Shown here: in pieces, positions 1 through 6,388 of the stretch
Numbering within the stretch: the first letter of the stretch is position 1
Layout: each line of letters starts with the position of its first letter
Source of the DNA: Blastocatellia bacterium
Lineage (GTDB): Bacteria > Acidobacteriota > Blastocatellia > Pyrinomonadales > Pyrinomonadaceae
NCBI GenBank assembly: GCA_013695495.1
Contig: JACDAK010000112.1
Span: 1 to 8,472, forward strand
Length of the DNA: 8,472 nucleotides
Direction of reading: 5' to 3'
Program-made: the position numbers and the translations under genes
Notes under the pieces: generated by a model
The model's input: the letters and a program-made list of their open reading frames with translations, nothing else
Database searches by the model: none
What the model was told of the DNA's origin: nothing

Positions 1-859
1 GCTCTAGGCAGTAGTCGACCGACGCATCATAATCAGCATCCGTCGAAGCCTTGTCCGGCTGGATCGGCGACGCGTAACCTATCTCCGTCGCACGTTCACG
101 CTCCTTCTCCATGTACGCCCCGCGAACAAGCTTCACGCCTAATACATAGCCGCCGGCCTTCGCGTCCTTTCTGGCTTGACGGAGAAACTGAAGCCGGTCA
201 TGACGATACAACTGAAGCGTGTTGAAAACTATCGCTCGCCGGGTGTTGTACTTTTCCATCATCTCGACTGCCATCCGGTCTATCGCATCTTGTATCCAAG
301 ACTCCTCAGCATCGATAAAGATCGGCTGTCCGAGTTTGTGAGCCGTTCCGCAGATCTCATCAACGCGTTCATGGATAGATTCACACTTAGCTTGGCTCTT
401 ACCATCCAGCTTCTTTTTCTGGCTCATCCGCTCAAGCGTACCTAGAGGAGCGATACCCGACACCTTAAACACCGAGAAAGGTACACGGGGATCATTCCGC
501 GCCCTTTCGATCGTTCTTATGATCTCGGCCTTCGTCTCATCGAACTCGCGCTCACTTGTCTTGCCCTCGACCGAATAATCGAGTATCGACCCGATGCCCG
601 CGGCTGCCAACCTCTCCACGGTCGGCTCACATTCCTCGATCGTCTCACCCCCGCAGAAATGCTCGAATACGGTTCGTTTTATCATTCCCTCCACCGGCAG
701 ACCCAAACTTAGGGCAAGCTTCGCTGACGAGGTCGCCAGTGAGTTCAAAGTGGGAGAATTCATTAGCCGGAACATCCGATACTTTTCTTTCAGTTCTGAG
801 TCTGATCTGTCGGCGAAGGCGGATGCCGTGTCGGTGAAATCGAGATTGAGGCTGCTCAT
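1..859 (-). CDS. Proline dehydrogenase, N-terminal part (3' end beyond window)
   Basis: This FAD enzyme oxidises proline to pyrroline-5-carboxylate, the first step of proline catabolism, and passes electrons to the membrane quinone pool. The 286 residues seen run from ATG at 859 off the window edge without a stop. Conserved beta/alpha-barrel blocks are FKVSGIAPLG (131-140), FIDAEESWIQ (181-190), FNTLQLYRHDR (212-222) and GVKLVRGAYMEKER (241-254), followed by the EIGY...P stretch typical of eukaryotic-like proline dehydrogenases. The substrate-binding Arg-Arg region expected near the C-terminus lies outside the window. There is no DNA-binding N-terminus like that of long PutA proteins, so it is probably monofunctional; a fused C-terminal dehydrogenase cannot be excluded. 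The frame stays open upstream but offers no ATG, GTG or TTG nearby, and no clear Shine-Dalgarno sequence precedes the chosen ATG. It is divergent from proS. Confidence 0.93.
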   Translation of the reverse strand, partial: MSSLNLDFTDTASAFADRSDSELKEKYRMFRLMNSPTLNSLATSSAKLALSLGLPVEGMIKRTVFEHFCGGETIEECEPTVERLAAAGIGSILDYSVEGKTSEREFDETKAEIIRTIERARNDPRVPFSVFKVSGIAPLGTLERMSQKKKLDGKSQAKCESIHERVDEICGTAHKLGQPIFIDAEESWIQDAIDRMAVEMMEKYNTRRAIVFNTLQLYRHDRLQFLRQARKDAKAGGYVLGVKLVRGAYMEKERERATEIGYASPIQPDKASTDADYDASVDYCLE

Positions 860-892
860 ATGGTTCGCTGAGACTGCAAACGAAAAGGTTAG

Positions 893-922
893 TAGATAGT
901 CATAGGATTGTAAAATTGTCAG
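893..922 (-). promoter_or_regulatory. Possible promoter of the proline dehydrogenase gene
   Basis: Reading the minus strand there is a -35-like CTGACA (922-917), an 18-base spacer and a -10-like TATCTA (898-893). A transcript would start near 886, about 27 bases before the ATG at 859. Its -35 box overlaps the -35 box of the proS promoter on the other strand. The match is moderate and based on sigma-70 consensus only. Confidence 0.3.
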
Positions 923-944
923 TTTTGCCGACTTGCTTTAATAT
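916..944 (+). promoter_or_regulatory. Probable sigma-70 promoter of proS
   Basis: A -35 box TTGTCA (916-921) is followed by a 17-base spacer and a -10 box TAATAT (939-944), close to the housekeeping consensus. A start near 950 leaves a leader of about 18 bases before the proS ATG. That leader is AT-rich and has no recognisable Shine-Dalgarno sequence. This is the best promoter match I found in the window. Confidence 0.5.
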
Positions 945-967
945 TCTCTATTCGAAATATTTAATTT

Positions 968-2443
968 ATGAGCAAAGCATTACCTAAGCGTTCGGAGAAC
1001 TACTCCGAGTGGTACAACGAAATTGTAAAACGCGCCGGCCTGGCCGAAAACTCGCCCGTTCGCGGTTGTATGATCATTAAGCCCTACGGTTTCGCCATCT
1101 GGGAAAAAATGCAGCGGGCACTCGATGACATGTTCAAGGCGACCGGACACGAGAACGCGTATTTCCCGCTCTTCATACCTAAATCGTTTCTCGAGAAAGA
1201 AGAGGAACACGCAGAAGGTTTTGCAAAGGAATGCGCCGTCGTTACGCATTACCGCCTAAAGGCCGATCCGAATAATAAAGGCGCATTAATCGTGGATCCG
1301 GAGGCCCGGCTCGAAGAAGAGTTGATCATCCGCCCGACATCCGAAACGGTCATCTGGAACGCCTACAGAACCTGGATCCAGTCGTGGCGCGACCTTCCTA
1401 TACTGATAAACCAGTGGGCAAACGTCGTCCGTTGGGAGATGCGCACCCGGCTTTTCCTTCGTACAGCCGAATTCCTTTGGCAGGAGGGCCACACCGCCCA
1501 CGCCACCGAACAGGAAGCGATTGAAGAAACTGAACAAATGCTTGGCGTCTATGAGGATTTCGCCGAGAATTGGATGGCCCTTCCCGTGGTCCAGGGAGTA
1601 AAGACGGCGAACGAACGCTTCGCCGGCGCTGTCGAGACCTATTGCATTGAGGCACTAATGCAGGACGGCCGTGCTCTTCAAGCCGGGACGTCACACTTCC
1701 TGGGCCAGAATTTCGCAAAGGTGTTCGATGTAAAATTCGTTAACCGCGAGAATCAACTCGAATACCCCTGGGCAACCTCTTGGGGGGTCTCCACCCGGTT
1801 GATGGGTGCGCTGATAATGGCGCACTCCGACGACAACGGGCTCGTTCTACCTCCGAAACTTGCCCCCATTCAAGTTGTGATCATTCCCATCTTCAAAACC
1901 GAAGAGGATCTTGCCCGGATCAGCGAACGTGTCGAGCCAATTGTAGCCGAGCTTAGAAAGGCGGGAATTTCCGTGAAATTCGACTCGGATGACAAGCAGC
2001 GTTCCGGTTGGAAGTTCGCCGAATACGAACTTCGGGGCGTGCCAGTCCGATTGGCGATAGGTGCTCGCGACCTCGAAAACGGCACCATCGAAGTTGCACG
2101 ACGAGATAACCTGACCAAAGAGTCAGTTACGATCGACGGCGTAGTAGAAACGGTAAAAATCGTTCTTGAGCAGATGCAAGAGGCGATCTACCAAAAGGCT
2201 CTCAGGTTCCGGGAGGAAAATACGTTTACTGTTGACACTTGGGATGAATTCAAAATGCAGATCGAAAAAGGCGGCTTCGTTCTCGCACATTGGGATGGTA
2301 CTCCCGAAACTGAAGAGCGGATCAAGGACGAGACAAAAGCAACTATAAGATGCATCCCCCTGAATTCAGCCGAAGAGTCCGGGCAATGCGTTATGACCGG
2401 AAATGATTCCGCCGAACGCGTCATATTCGCTCGCGCTTACTAG
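968..2443 (+). CDS. proS: Prolyl-tRNA synthetase, short archaeal/eukaryotic-like type
   Basis: This cytoplasmic class II synthetase activates proline with ATP and charges tRNA-Pro. The 491-residue length and lack of the editing insertion of the long bacterial form mark it as the short (type 3) ProRS. Landmarks are the motif 2 region RWEMRTRLFLRT (155-166) followed by EFLWQEGHTAH (168-178), the substrate-pocket stretch AGTSHFLGQNFAKVF (239-253), WATSWGVSTR (268-277) with the motif 3 region GALIMAHSDDNGLVLPP (280-296), and the anticodon-binding domain from about 301. The C-terminal domain ends in the hallmark FARAY with Tyr 491 last. Of the four zinc-ligand cysteines of archaeal relatives, the first pair reads HWDGTPETEE and the last reads CVMTG, so the site looks lost, as in many bacterial short forms. 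It has its own promoter and is divergent from proline dehydrogenase. Confidence 0.97.
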   Translation: MSKALPKRSENYSEWYNEIVKRAGLAENSPVRGCMIIKPYGFAIWEKMQRALDDMFKATGHENAYFPLFIPKSFLEKEEEHAEGFAKECAVVTHYRLKADPNNKGALIVDPEARLEEELIIRPTSETVIWNAYRTWIQSWRDLPILINQWANVVRWEMRTRLFLRTAEFLWQEGHTAHATEQEAIEETEQMLGVYEDFAENWMALPVVQGVKTANERFAGAVETYCIEALMQDGRALQAGTSHFLGQNFAKVFDVKFVNRENQLEYPWATSWGVSTRLMGALIMAHSDDNGLVLPPKLAPIQVVIIPIFKTEEDLARISERVEPIVAELRKAGISVKFDSDDKQRSGWKFAEYELRGVPVRLAIGARDLENGTIEVARRDNLTKESVTIDGVVETVKIVLEQMQEAIYQKALRFREENTFTVDTWDEFKMQIEKGGFVLAHWDGTPETEERIKDETKATIRCIPLNSAEESGQCVMTGNDSAERVIFARAY

Positions 2444-2478
2444 CTAACGGTATGACGTTTGCACCTCTAGGCCGTGAG

Positions 2479-2510
2479 GATAATTAGTGAACGAATTTCG
2501 TTCACGTGAA
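2479..2510 (+). promoter_or_regulatory. Operator-like palindrome with -10-like box before the small membrane gene
   Basis: GTGAACGAA (2487-2495) and TTCGTTCAC (2497-2505) are perfect 9-base inverted arms around a single T. The right end overlaps a second perfect palindrome, TTCACGTGAA (2501-2510), so the GTGAA half-site occurs three times in alternating orientation. A -10-like GATAAT (2479-2484) sits just upstream without a convincing -35 box, which would place the dyad at the transcription start, a classic repressor position. The hairpin is not followed by a T-run, so it is a poor proS terminator. An operator or a 5'-leader hairpin are both possible. The binding protein is unknown. Confidence 0.45.
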
Positions 2511-2532
2511 AACTAATATCAAGGAGGGTAGA

Positions 2533-2649
2533 ATGGGAAATTTGCTTAGAGGCGCAGTTGCCGGTGCGGCGGCTTGGAAGTTGGGTGGAGGCCTTATCTC
2601 CACAATTCTTATCTTTATAGTTGTTTTCTGGCTTCTCGGCCAGTGCTAG
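2533..2649 (+). CDS. 38-residue hydrophobic membrane peptide, function unknown
   Basis: The peptide begins MGNLLRGAVAGAAAWKLGGG and continues as one strongly hydrophobic segment, about residues 21-36, rich in Ile, Val, Phe and Leu, ending GQC. A Gly/Ala-rich amphipathic-looking stretch (7-20) precedes the membrane helix. Its reality is supported by a perfect Shine-Dalgarno AAGGAGG (2521-2527) five bases before the ATG, the best ribosome-binding site in the window, and by an intrinsic terminator 27 bases after the stop. It sits alone between proS and the sigma-factor operon. The arrangement of Gly-rich linker, short helix and LLG near the end is one I associate with short uncharacterised bacterial membrane proteins, but I cannot name a family. 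It could be a small regulator of a membrane complex, a stress peptide or a toxin-like peptide; nothing seen decides between these. Confidence 0.75.
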   Translation: MGNLLRGAVAGAAAWKLGGGLISTILIFIVVFWLLGQC

Positions 2650-2676
2650 GCAGCATATTTTAATGTTTATTTTGGC

Positions 2677-2706
2677 GGCGTGTTCCATGCGGACACGCCT
2701 TTTTTT
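2677..2706 (+). terminator. Intrinsic terminator after the small membrane gene
   Basis: GGCGTGT (2677-2683) pairs with ACACGCC (2693-2699). The stem can extend by two G-C pairs past a bulged T to a four-base ATGC loop, and seven T residues follow (2700-2706). This is a textbook rho-independent terminator. It ends the small-gene transcript before the sigma-factor operon. Confidence 0.88.
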
Positions 2707-2765
2707 CGTAACCTCTCCGTAAGTCAGACTTTTCTCAGTCATAATACATCTAAACAACATGCCGG

Positions 2766-3377
2766 ATGGTTCGTTCCGGCGGGTCGAGCTCGAAGCAAAT
2801 GTTTCCAGATCTTAGCGACGAAAAGCTGGTTGAGATGGCCGTGTCCGGCACACCGGACGCGTTCGGCGAGATCGTGAAGCGGTGGGATCGCAAGATCTTT
2901 GCTCTTTGCTTCGGTATGCTCGGACGCGAAGACGAAGCCCGCGACGCCGCCCAGGAAGCATTTATCGCCGCCTATCGGGCGTTGCCGAATTTCCGCGGTG
3001 AAGCTAAGGTTTCGTCCTGGCTTCATCGCATCGCGGTTAATCAGTGTCTCACAACACGACGCCGGAATCGCACCCGGTCTGAGGATCATCTGGACGAGGA
3101 AACGAACGAGGAAGAGAGGACATTCGTCGCGTCGGACCATTATTCGCCATCGCATACCGCCGAGCGTGGCGAGCGAATGAGCGTTGTGCGGCAGGCGGTA
3201 ACCTCCTTGCCCGTTGACCTCCGACAAGTCGTGGTGATGAAAGAATTCGAAGAAATGACTTTTCAAGAGATCTCGGAGACGCTAGAGATTCCGCTCAGCA
3301 CCGTGAAGAGCCGCTTGTACACGGCGCTAAAGCAGCTGAAGTCGAAGTTGGAGGGCGTTTCAGTCGAGGTGGTTTAG
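2766..3377 (+). CDS. ECF-type RNA polymerase sigma factor (sigma-E family)
   Basis: This alternative sigma factor directs RNA polymerase to a stress regulon. Region 2 spans about residues 30-100 and includes DAAQEAFIAAYRALPNFRGEA-like sequence and the helix SSWLHRIAVNQCL (83-95), the usual promoter-melting and -10 recognition part. An acidic linker (about 101-138) leads to region 4 (about 139-195), whose helix-turn-helix FQEISETLEIPLSTVKSRLY (166-185) reads the -35 box. Regions 1 and 3 are absent, as in ECF factors. The start is uncertain: ATG 2766 gives 203 residues and ATG 2799 gives 192. Neither has a good ribosome-binding site, and an in-frame stop at 2751 limits further extension. The anti-sigma gene follows two bases after the stop, indicating translational coupling and a regulator/antagonist pair. 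Autoregulation is likely by analogy but not shown. Confidence 0.93.
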   Translation: MVRSGGSSSKQMFPDLSDEKLVEMAVSGTPDAFGEIVKRWDRKIFALCFGMLGREDEARDAAQEAFIAAYRALPNFRGEAKVSSWLHRIAVNQCLTTRRRNRTRSEDHLDEETNEEERTFVASDHYSPSHTAERGERMSVVRQAVTSLPVDLRQVVVMKEFEEMTFQEISETLEIPLSTVKSRLYTALKQLKSKLEGVSVEVV

Positions 3378-3379
3378 TT

Positions 3380-4054
3380 ATGAAGAAATTTGTGAAATGT
3401 GAAAGCCCGGGACAGTTCCTCGCGTATCTTTATGGCGAGCTGAATGGTGCTGCCCTTAACGCGTTCGAAGATCACCTTTCGGATTGCACCACGTGTATCG
3501 ATGAATTTGCCGAAATAGCAGATCTTCGCTATTCAGTCTACGAGTGGCGAAAGGTTGAGTTCGATCCGCTCGAAACGCCTGTTTTTAGTATAGAAGCGAT
3601 CGAGACGCCGCCCTCATGGTCCGAACAGTTTCAGGCGTGGTTCGGCCAGCATACGCAATGGCTGTCTGCGGCCTCTGCTTTCGGTGCCGTGGTGATCGTA
3701 CTAACGATCGGAATATTGTTCTATTCAGCGGGCGACACAGCCGATCTGGCAGCGGTTGATGATCCGTCTCTCCCTGCGGTCATCGTCACTCCGGAACGCG
3801 CGTCAGGGACTCCCGTCGGCGGGTTGATCGAGGACGAAGCGGAAGAGGCAAAGCCATCGGCATCAGCTTTCGATGAACGAAGGAATCTGCAGCAGCCGAA
3901 GACCAGTGCCCGCAAGACTCCTTCACGCCAACCGGCCAGCCCTGCTGTCACAGTGAGTTTTCGATCCGTTCCGAGGCTTAACGAATTCGAAGATATTCAG
4001 GACGACGGGCTCCGCCTTGCAGACATGTTCGATGATATCGGTTCCAGTGAATAA
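3380..4054 (+). CDS. Membrane anti-sigma factor with N-terminal zinc-binding domain
   Basis: It is expected to hold the preceding ECF sigma factor inactive at the inner membrane until an envelope signal releases it. The N-terminal cytoplasmic domain carries Cys7 and the His32-x3-Cys36-x2-Cys39 motif (HLSDCTTC) of the zinc-associated anti-sigma (ZAS/zf-HC2) family. One transmembrane helix lies at about residues 95-116. The remaining roughly 105 residues would be periplasmic, are Pro/Ala/Ser-rich at first and contain no recognised domain. A good Shine-Dalgarno GAGGTGG (3366-3372) overlaps the end of the sigma gene, seven bases before the ATG. The next gene starts two bases after this stop. No classical site-1 protease target is identifiable by eye, so the release mechanism (proteolysis or redox change at the zinc cysteines) is open. 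Confidence 0.9.
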   Translation: MKKFVKCESPGQFLAYLYGELNGAALNAFEDHLSDCTTCIDEFAEIADLRYSVYEWRKVEFDPLETPVFSIEAIETPPSWSEQFQAWFGQHTQWLSAASAFGAVVIVLTIGILFYSAGDTADLAAVDDPSLPAVIVTPERASGTPVGGLIEDEAEEAKPSASAFDERRNLQQPKTSARKTPSRQPASPAVTVSFRSVPRLNEFEDIQDDGLRLADMFDDIGSSE

Positions 4055-4056
4055 TC

Positions 4057-4566
4057 ATGAGATCCCCAATTAGCTTCATCATAATCCTTTTTGCTTTCGC
4101 GATGCTTGGCCTCACGACCGACGCCTCTTCGCAGCGTCCGCCGTCTGACGATGGCCAGCCGCGACAGCGGCCTAATCTCTTTAGGGCTCTCGGCCTGTCC
4201 GAAGAGCAGGTGCAGCAGATCCGTGCAGCAAATGAGGAGATCCGGCCCAAAATGAGCGAGGTGACCCGCAAATTACGCGACGCCAATCGCGAACTCGATC
4301 GAACCATTTATGCGGACGAGGTGGACGAAGCCGAATTCGCAAAGAAGCTTGAAATTTACCGGGCGGCCCAGGCGGAAATGTCTGAGCTTCGATTCAACAG
4401 CGAGCTGGCAGTTCGACGCATCCTCACCAGTGAACAGTTGATCAAGTTTCGTGAACTGCGACAGAACTTCGCCCGGGAACGGGAACGGGAAGAAGGAAGA
4501 CGCGACGGCGATCCGCCGCAGCGGGGCCGAGGCTCCCCTAGGGGAGATCGCCCCGACAATTTTTGA
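4057..4566 (+). CDS. Secreted LTxxQ (Spy/CpxP-like) protein, probable envelope-stress partner of the sigma/anti-sigma pair
   Basis: The N-terminus is a signal peptide: a short basic start, a hydrophobic core at about 5-20 and a probable cleavage near DASSQ (22-26). The mature protein is predicted to be almost wholly helical and contains two LTxxQ-type motifs, LSEEQ (47-51) and LTSEQ (123-127). This is the signature of the Spy/CpxP/ZraP and periplasmic metal-sensor group. The helical middle (about 46-148) is rich in Arg and Glu, and the tail (149-169) is a low-complexity Gly/Arg/Pro/Asp stretch. Translation starts two bases after the anti-sigma stop with no clear Shine-Dalgarno sequence, suggesting coupling. 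It may be a periplasmic chaperone or a sensor that modulates the anti-sigma factor, as CnrX does for CnrY. It has no His or Cys, so a CnrX-like metal site is not supported. Confidence 0.8.
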   Translation: MRSPISFIIILFAFAMLGLTTDASSQRPPSDDGQPRQRPNLFRALGLSEEQVQQIRAANEEIRPKMSEVTRKLRDANRELDRTIYADEVDEAEFAKKLEIYRAAQAEMSELRFNSELAVRRILTSEQLIKFRELRQNFAREREREEGRRDGDPPQRGRGSPRGDRPDNF

Positions 4567-4588
4567 TTGTGTTCCCGGTCTCGATTCT

Positions 4589-4618
4589 AAGGTCGTCATC
4601 ATCAGATGGCGGCCTTTT
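4589..4618 (+). terminator. Intrinsic terminator of the sigma-factor operon
   Basis: AAGGTCGTC (4589-4597) pairs with GGCGGCCTT (4608-4616) over nine positions including two G-T wobbles, around a ten-base loop. It is followed by a T-rich tract (TTTTATTT, 4615-4622). It separates the three-gene sigma operon from mlaE. The remaining 4623-4690 must hold any separate mlaE promoter, but I see no convincing -35/-10 pair there. Confidence 0.7.
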
Positions 4619-4690
4619 ATTTGTTGTTTATCCCTGTTCGTTGTAACCTTTACCCTTAATCGCCGCATCGGCTTAGAGCTCCGCTTATAA

Positions 4691-5461
4691 ATGTATCCGG
4701 TCTATAGATTCCTATTTGAACTCCAGGAAATAAGCCTGCTGATCTGGCGTTCGTTCGTGAACCTACGCCGGCGGCCCCGTTATCCAGGCGAGGTGCTCAG
4801 GCAAATGGACCTGATCGGCGTCGGCTCCTTACCCATTGTCCTTCTGACCGGATTTTTCACTGGTGGCGTTCTCGTACTCCAAACATTCCCAACACTCGAG
4901 TACTACAGCATTCAAAGCGAAGCTGGCCGTTCTGTCGCCACGAGTCTCATCCGCGAGCTCGGCCCGGTACTTACAGCATTGATGGTGTCTGGTCGCATTG
5001 GCTCCGCCATTTCCGCCGAGCTCGGCTCAATGGTCGTTTCACAGCAGATTGACGCAATGCGCGCTTTCGGTACGAACCCGATTCGCAAGCTTGTCGCCCC
5101 GCGGATCATCGCATTGATCTTTATGCTGCCTCTTCTGACTATCGCGGCTGACATATTCGGATTGATCGGGGGCGGCGTGGTAGCGTCGCTTATTTACAAC
5201 CAGGAAACCCACGTTTTCATCGCATCGGTGCGAAATGGCATTTCAACATCTGACCTGGTCGGCGGCATGATCAAGCCGTTCTTTTTCGGCCTCATAATCG
5301 GAGCAGTGTCTTGCCACAAAGGTTTGAGCACCACCGGGGGTACGGTCGGAGTCGGCCGATCCACCACGAACGCGGTGGTCATCGCATCAATTTGGGTGAT
5401 CATTTTCGACTTTTTTCTGTCGAAGGCGTTACATTTTGTCCTCGACATGGGTCCCATTTAG
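4691..5461 (+). CDS. mlaE: MlaE-type phospholipid ABC transporter permease
   Basis: This is the inner-membrane permease of an Mla-type system that moves phospholipids between inner and outer membrane. The 256-residue length matches MlaE (about 260). The family blocks are all present: RELGPVLTALMVSGRIGSAI (88-107) followed by SAELGSM, the coupling-region QIDAMRAFGTNP (119-130), and the C-terminal IGAVSCHKGLSTTGG (203-217) with VGRSTTNAVV (221-230). About five hydrophobic segments are visible (roughly 42-64, 90-112, 136-170, 195-208 and 226-248). The N-terminal about 40 residues form the amphipathic interface helix seen in MlaE. It is the first gene of the mlaE-F-D operon, 24 bases before mlaF. 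Its ribosome-binding site is weak. Confidence 0.95.
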   Translation: MYPVYRFLFELQEISLLIWRSFVNLRRRPRYPGEVLRQMDLIGVGSLPIVLLTGFFTGGVLVLQTFPTLEYYSIQSEAGRSVATSLIRELGPVLTALMVSGRIGSAISAELGSMVVSQQIDAMRAFGTNPIRKLVAPRIIALIFMLPLLTIAADIFGLIGGGVVASLIYNQETHVFIASVRNGISTSDLVGGMIKPFFFGLIIGAVSCHKGLSTTGGTVGVGRSTTNAVVIASIWVIIFDFFLSKALHFVLDMGPI

Positions 5462-5485
5462 TCCGGAAACGTTCTCGAATTACTT

Positions 5486-6379
5486 ATGCTTTCTGAGTCT
5501 GATGAACAAGGAACGGTCTTCGACGAAGAAGAGCCCGGCAAGTATCTCGAAGACGCGGTCGACGAGCCTAGCCGAGTTCGTCCCGCGATTGAATTCCGGG
5601 ACGTTCACCTCTCCTTCGACGACGTCACCATCTTGAATGGCATCAGTTTTTCCGTCCGGAAGGGCGAAACAAAGATCATTCTAGGCCGAAGCGGCGGCGG
5701 CAAGTCGACCATCATTAGGCTCGTACTCGGCTTACTCAAACCCGATTCCGGCACGATTCTCATCGACGGCGAAGACATCACTTACTACAACGAAGAACAA
5801 ATGATGGGCGTACGCCAAAAGATAGGCATGGTGTTTCAGGAAGGTGCTTTATTTGACTCATTATCCGTTTTCGAGAACGTCGCGTATCGGCTCATCGAAC
5901 GAGGTGTCGCCTATGAAGAGGTCGAACCGGAAGTAAGGCGTATGCTTAGATTCGTCGACCTTGAGGACGCGATCGACAAGATGCCGGATGAGCTCTCAGG
6001 CGGTATGCGGCGGCGCGTCGGTATCGCCCGTGCTCTTATCGGCGATCCTCAGATCGTTTTATTTGACGAACCGACCGCCGGGCTCGATCCGCCCACCGCG
6101 CGGACGATTTGTGAGCTTGCCATTAAACTACGGGATCTTCAGGACGTTTCCTCGATTTTCGTCACGCACGAGATGAACAACCTTCGATATCTGTCGTCGG
6201 AATATGCTACCGTAGACGACGAGGGGAAGGTAATATTCGAAAAAGAAGGCGAGAAACTTTGCCTGATAAATACTGAGGTAATGATGATCAGGGACGGTCA
6301 GATCAACTTCAGCGGCACCGACGAAAAGCTTGAACATACAGATGATCCCTATATCCGAACTTTTATTTACGGTAAGTAA
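5486..6379 (+). CDS. mlaF: MlaF-type ABC transporter ATPase
   Basis: This cytoplasmic ATPase powers the MlaE permease. All nucleotide-binding elements are intact: Walker A GRSGGGKST (67-75), Q-loop Gln118 in VFQEGALFD, signature LSGGM (170-174), Walker B IVLFDEP (190-196) with catalytic Glu195, D-loop GLD (199-201) and switch His228. At 297 residues it is longer than E. coli MlaF (about 270). The extra length is an acidic N-terminus of about 33 residues and a stretch after the H-loop (about 240-268) before the conserved IRDGQINFSGT block. If the ATG at 5486 is wrong, the acidic extension may be shorter, but no later Met precedes the conserved domain. It lies 24 bases after mlaE and 9 before mlaD, so the three are clearly co-transcribed. 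Confidence 0.95.
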   Translation: MLSESDEQGTVFDEEEPGKYLEDAVDEPSRVRPAIEFRDVHLSFDDVTILNGISFSVRKGETKIILGRSGGGKSTIIRLVLGLLKPDSGTILIDGEDITYYNEEQMMGVRQKIGMVFQEGALFDSLSVFENVAYRLIERGVAYEEVEPEVRRMLRFVDLEDAIDKMPDELSGGMRRRVGIARALIGDPQIVLFDEPTAGLDPPTARTICELAIKLRDLQDVSSIFVTHEMNNLRYLSSEYATVDDEGKVIFEKEGEKLCLINTEVMMIRDGQINFSGTDEKLEHTDDPYIRTFIYGK

Positions 6380-6388
6380 GAAACGACA

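Noticed and set aside
556..899. Two plus-strand open frames of about 93 and 101 codons
   Set aside because: They lie opposite the proline dehydrogenase coding sequence, give low-complexity Arg/Ser/Pro-rich products and match nothing; the minus-strand frame carries the conserved motifs.
2487..2505. Palindrome read as the proS terminator
   Set aside because: No T-run follows the hairpin on the plus strand, and it lies close to the next gene's ribosome-binding site, so an operator or leader element fits better.
2739..3266. Minus-strand open frame of 175 codons opposite the ECF sigma gene
   Set aside because: It is an antisense shadow of a well-supported sigma factor, with no domain and no ribosome-binding site.
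4057..4566. CnrX-type metal sensor with a bound cobalt or nickel site
   Set aside because: The protein has the LTxxQ helices but no histidine or cysteine, so the metal ligands of CnrX are missing.
4273..4690. Open frames on both strands at the end of the LTxxQ gene and into the gap before mlaE
   Set aside because: They overlap the real gene and its terminator hairpin, and the products look random. The plus-strand frame ends exactly at mlaE only because TAA precedes its ATG.
4685..4690. TTATAA as a -10 box for mlaE
   Set aside because: It abuts the ATG directly and has no -35 partner; a start there would fall inside the coding sequence.
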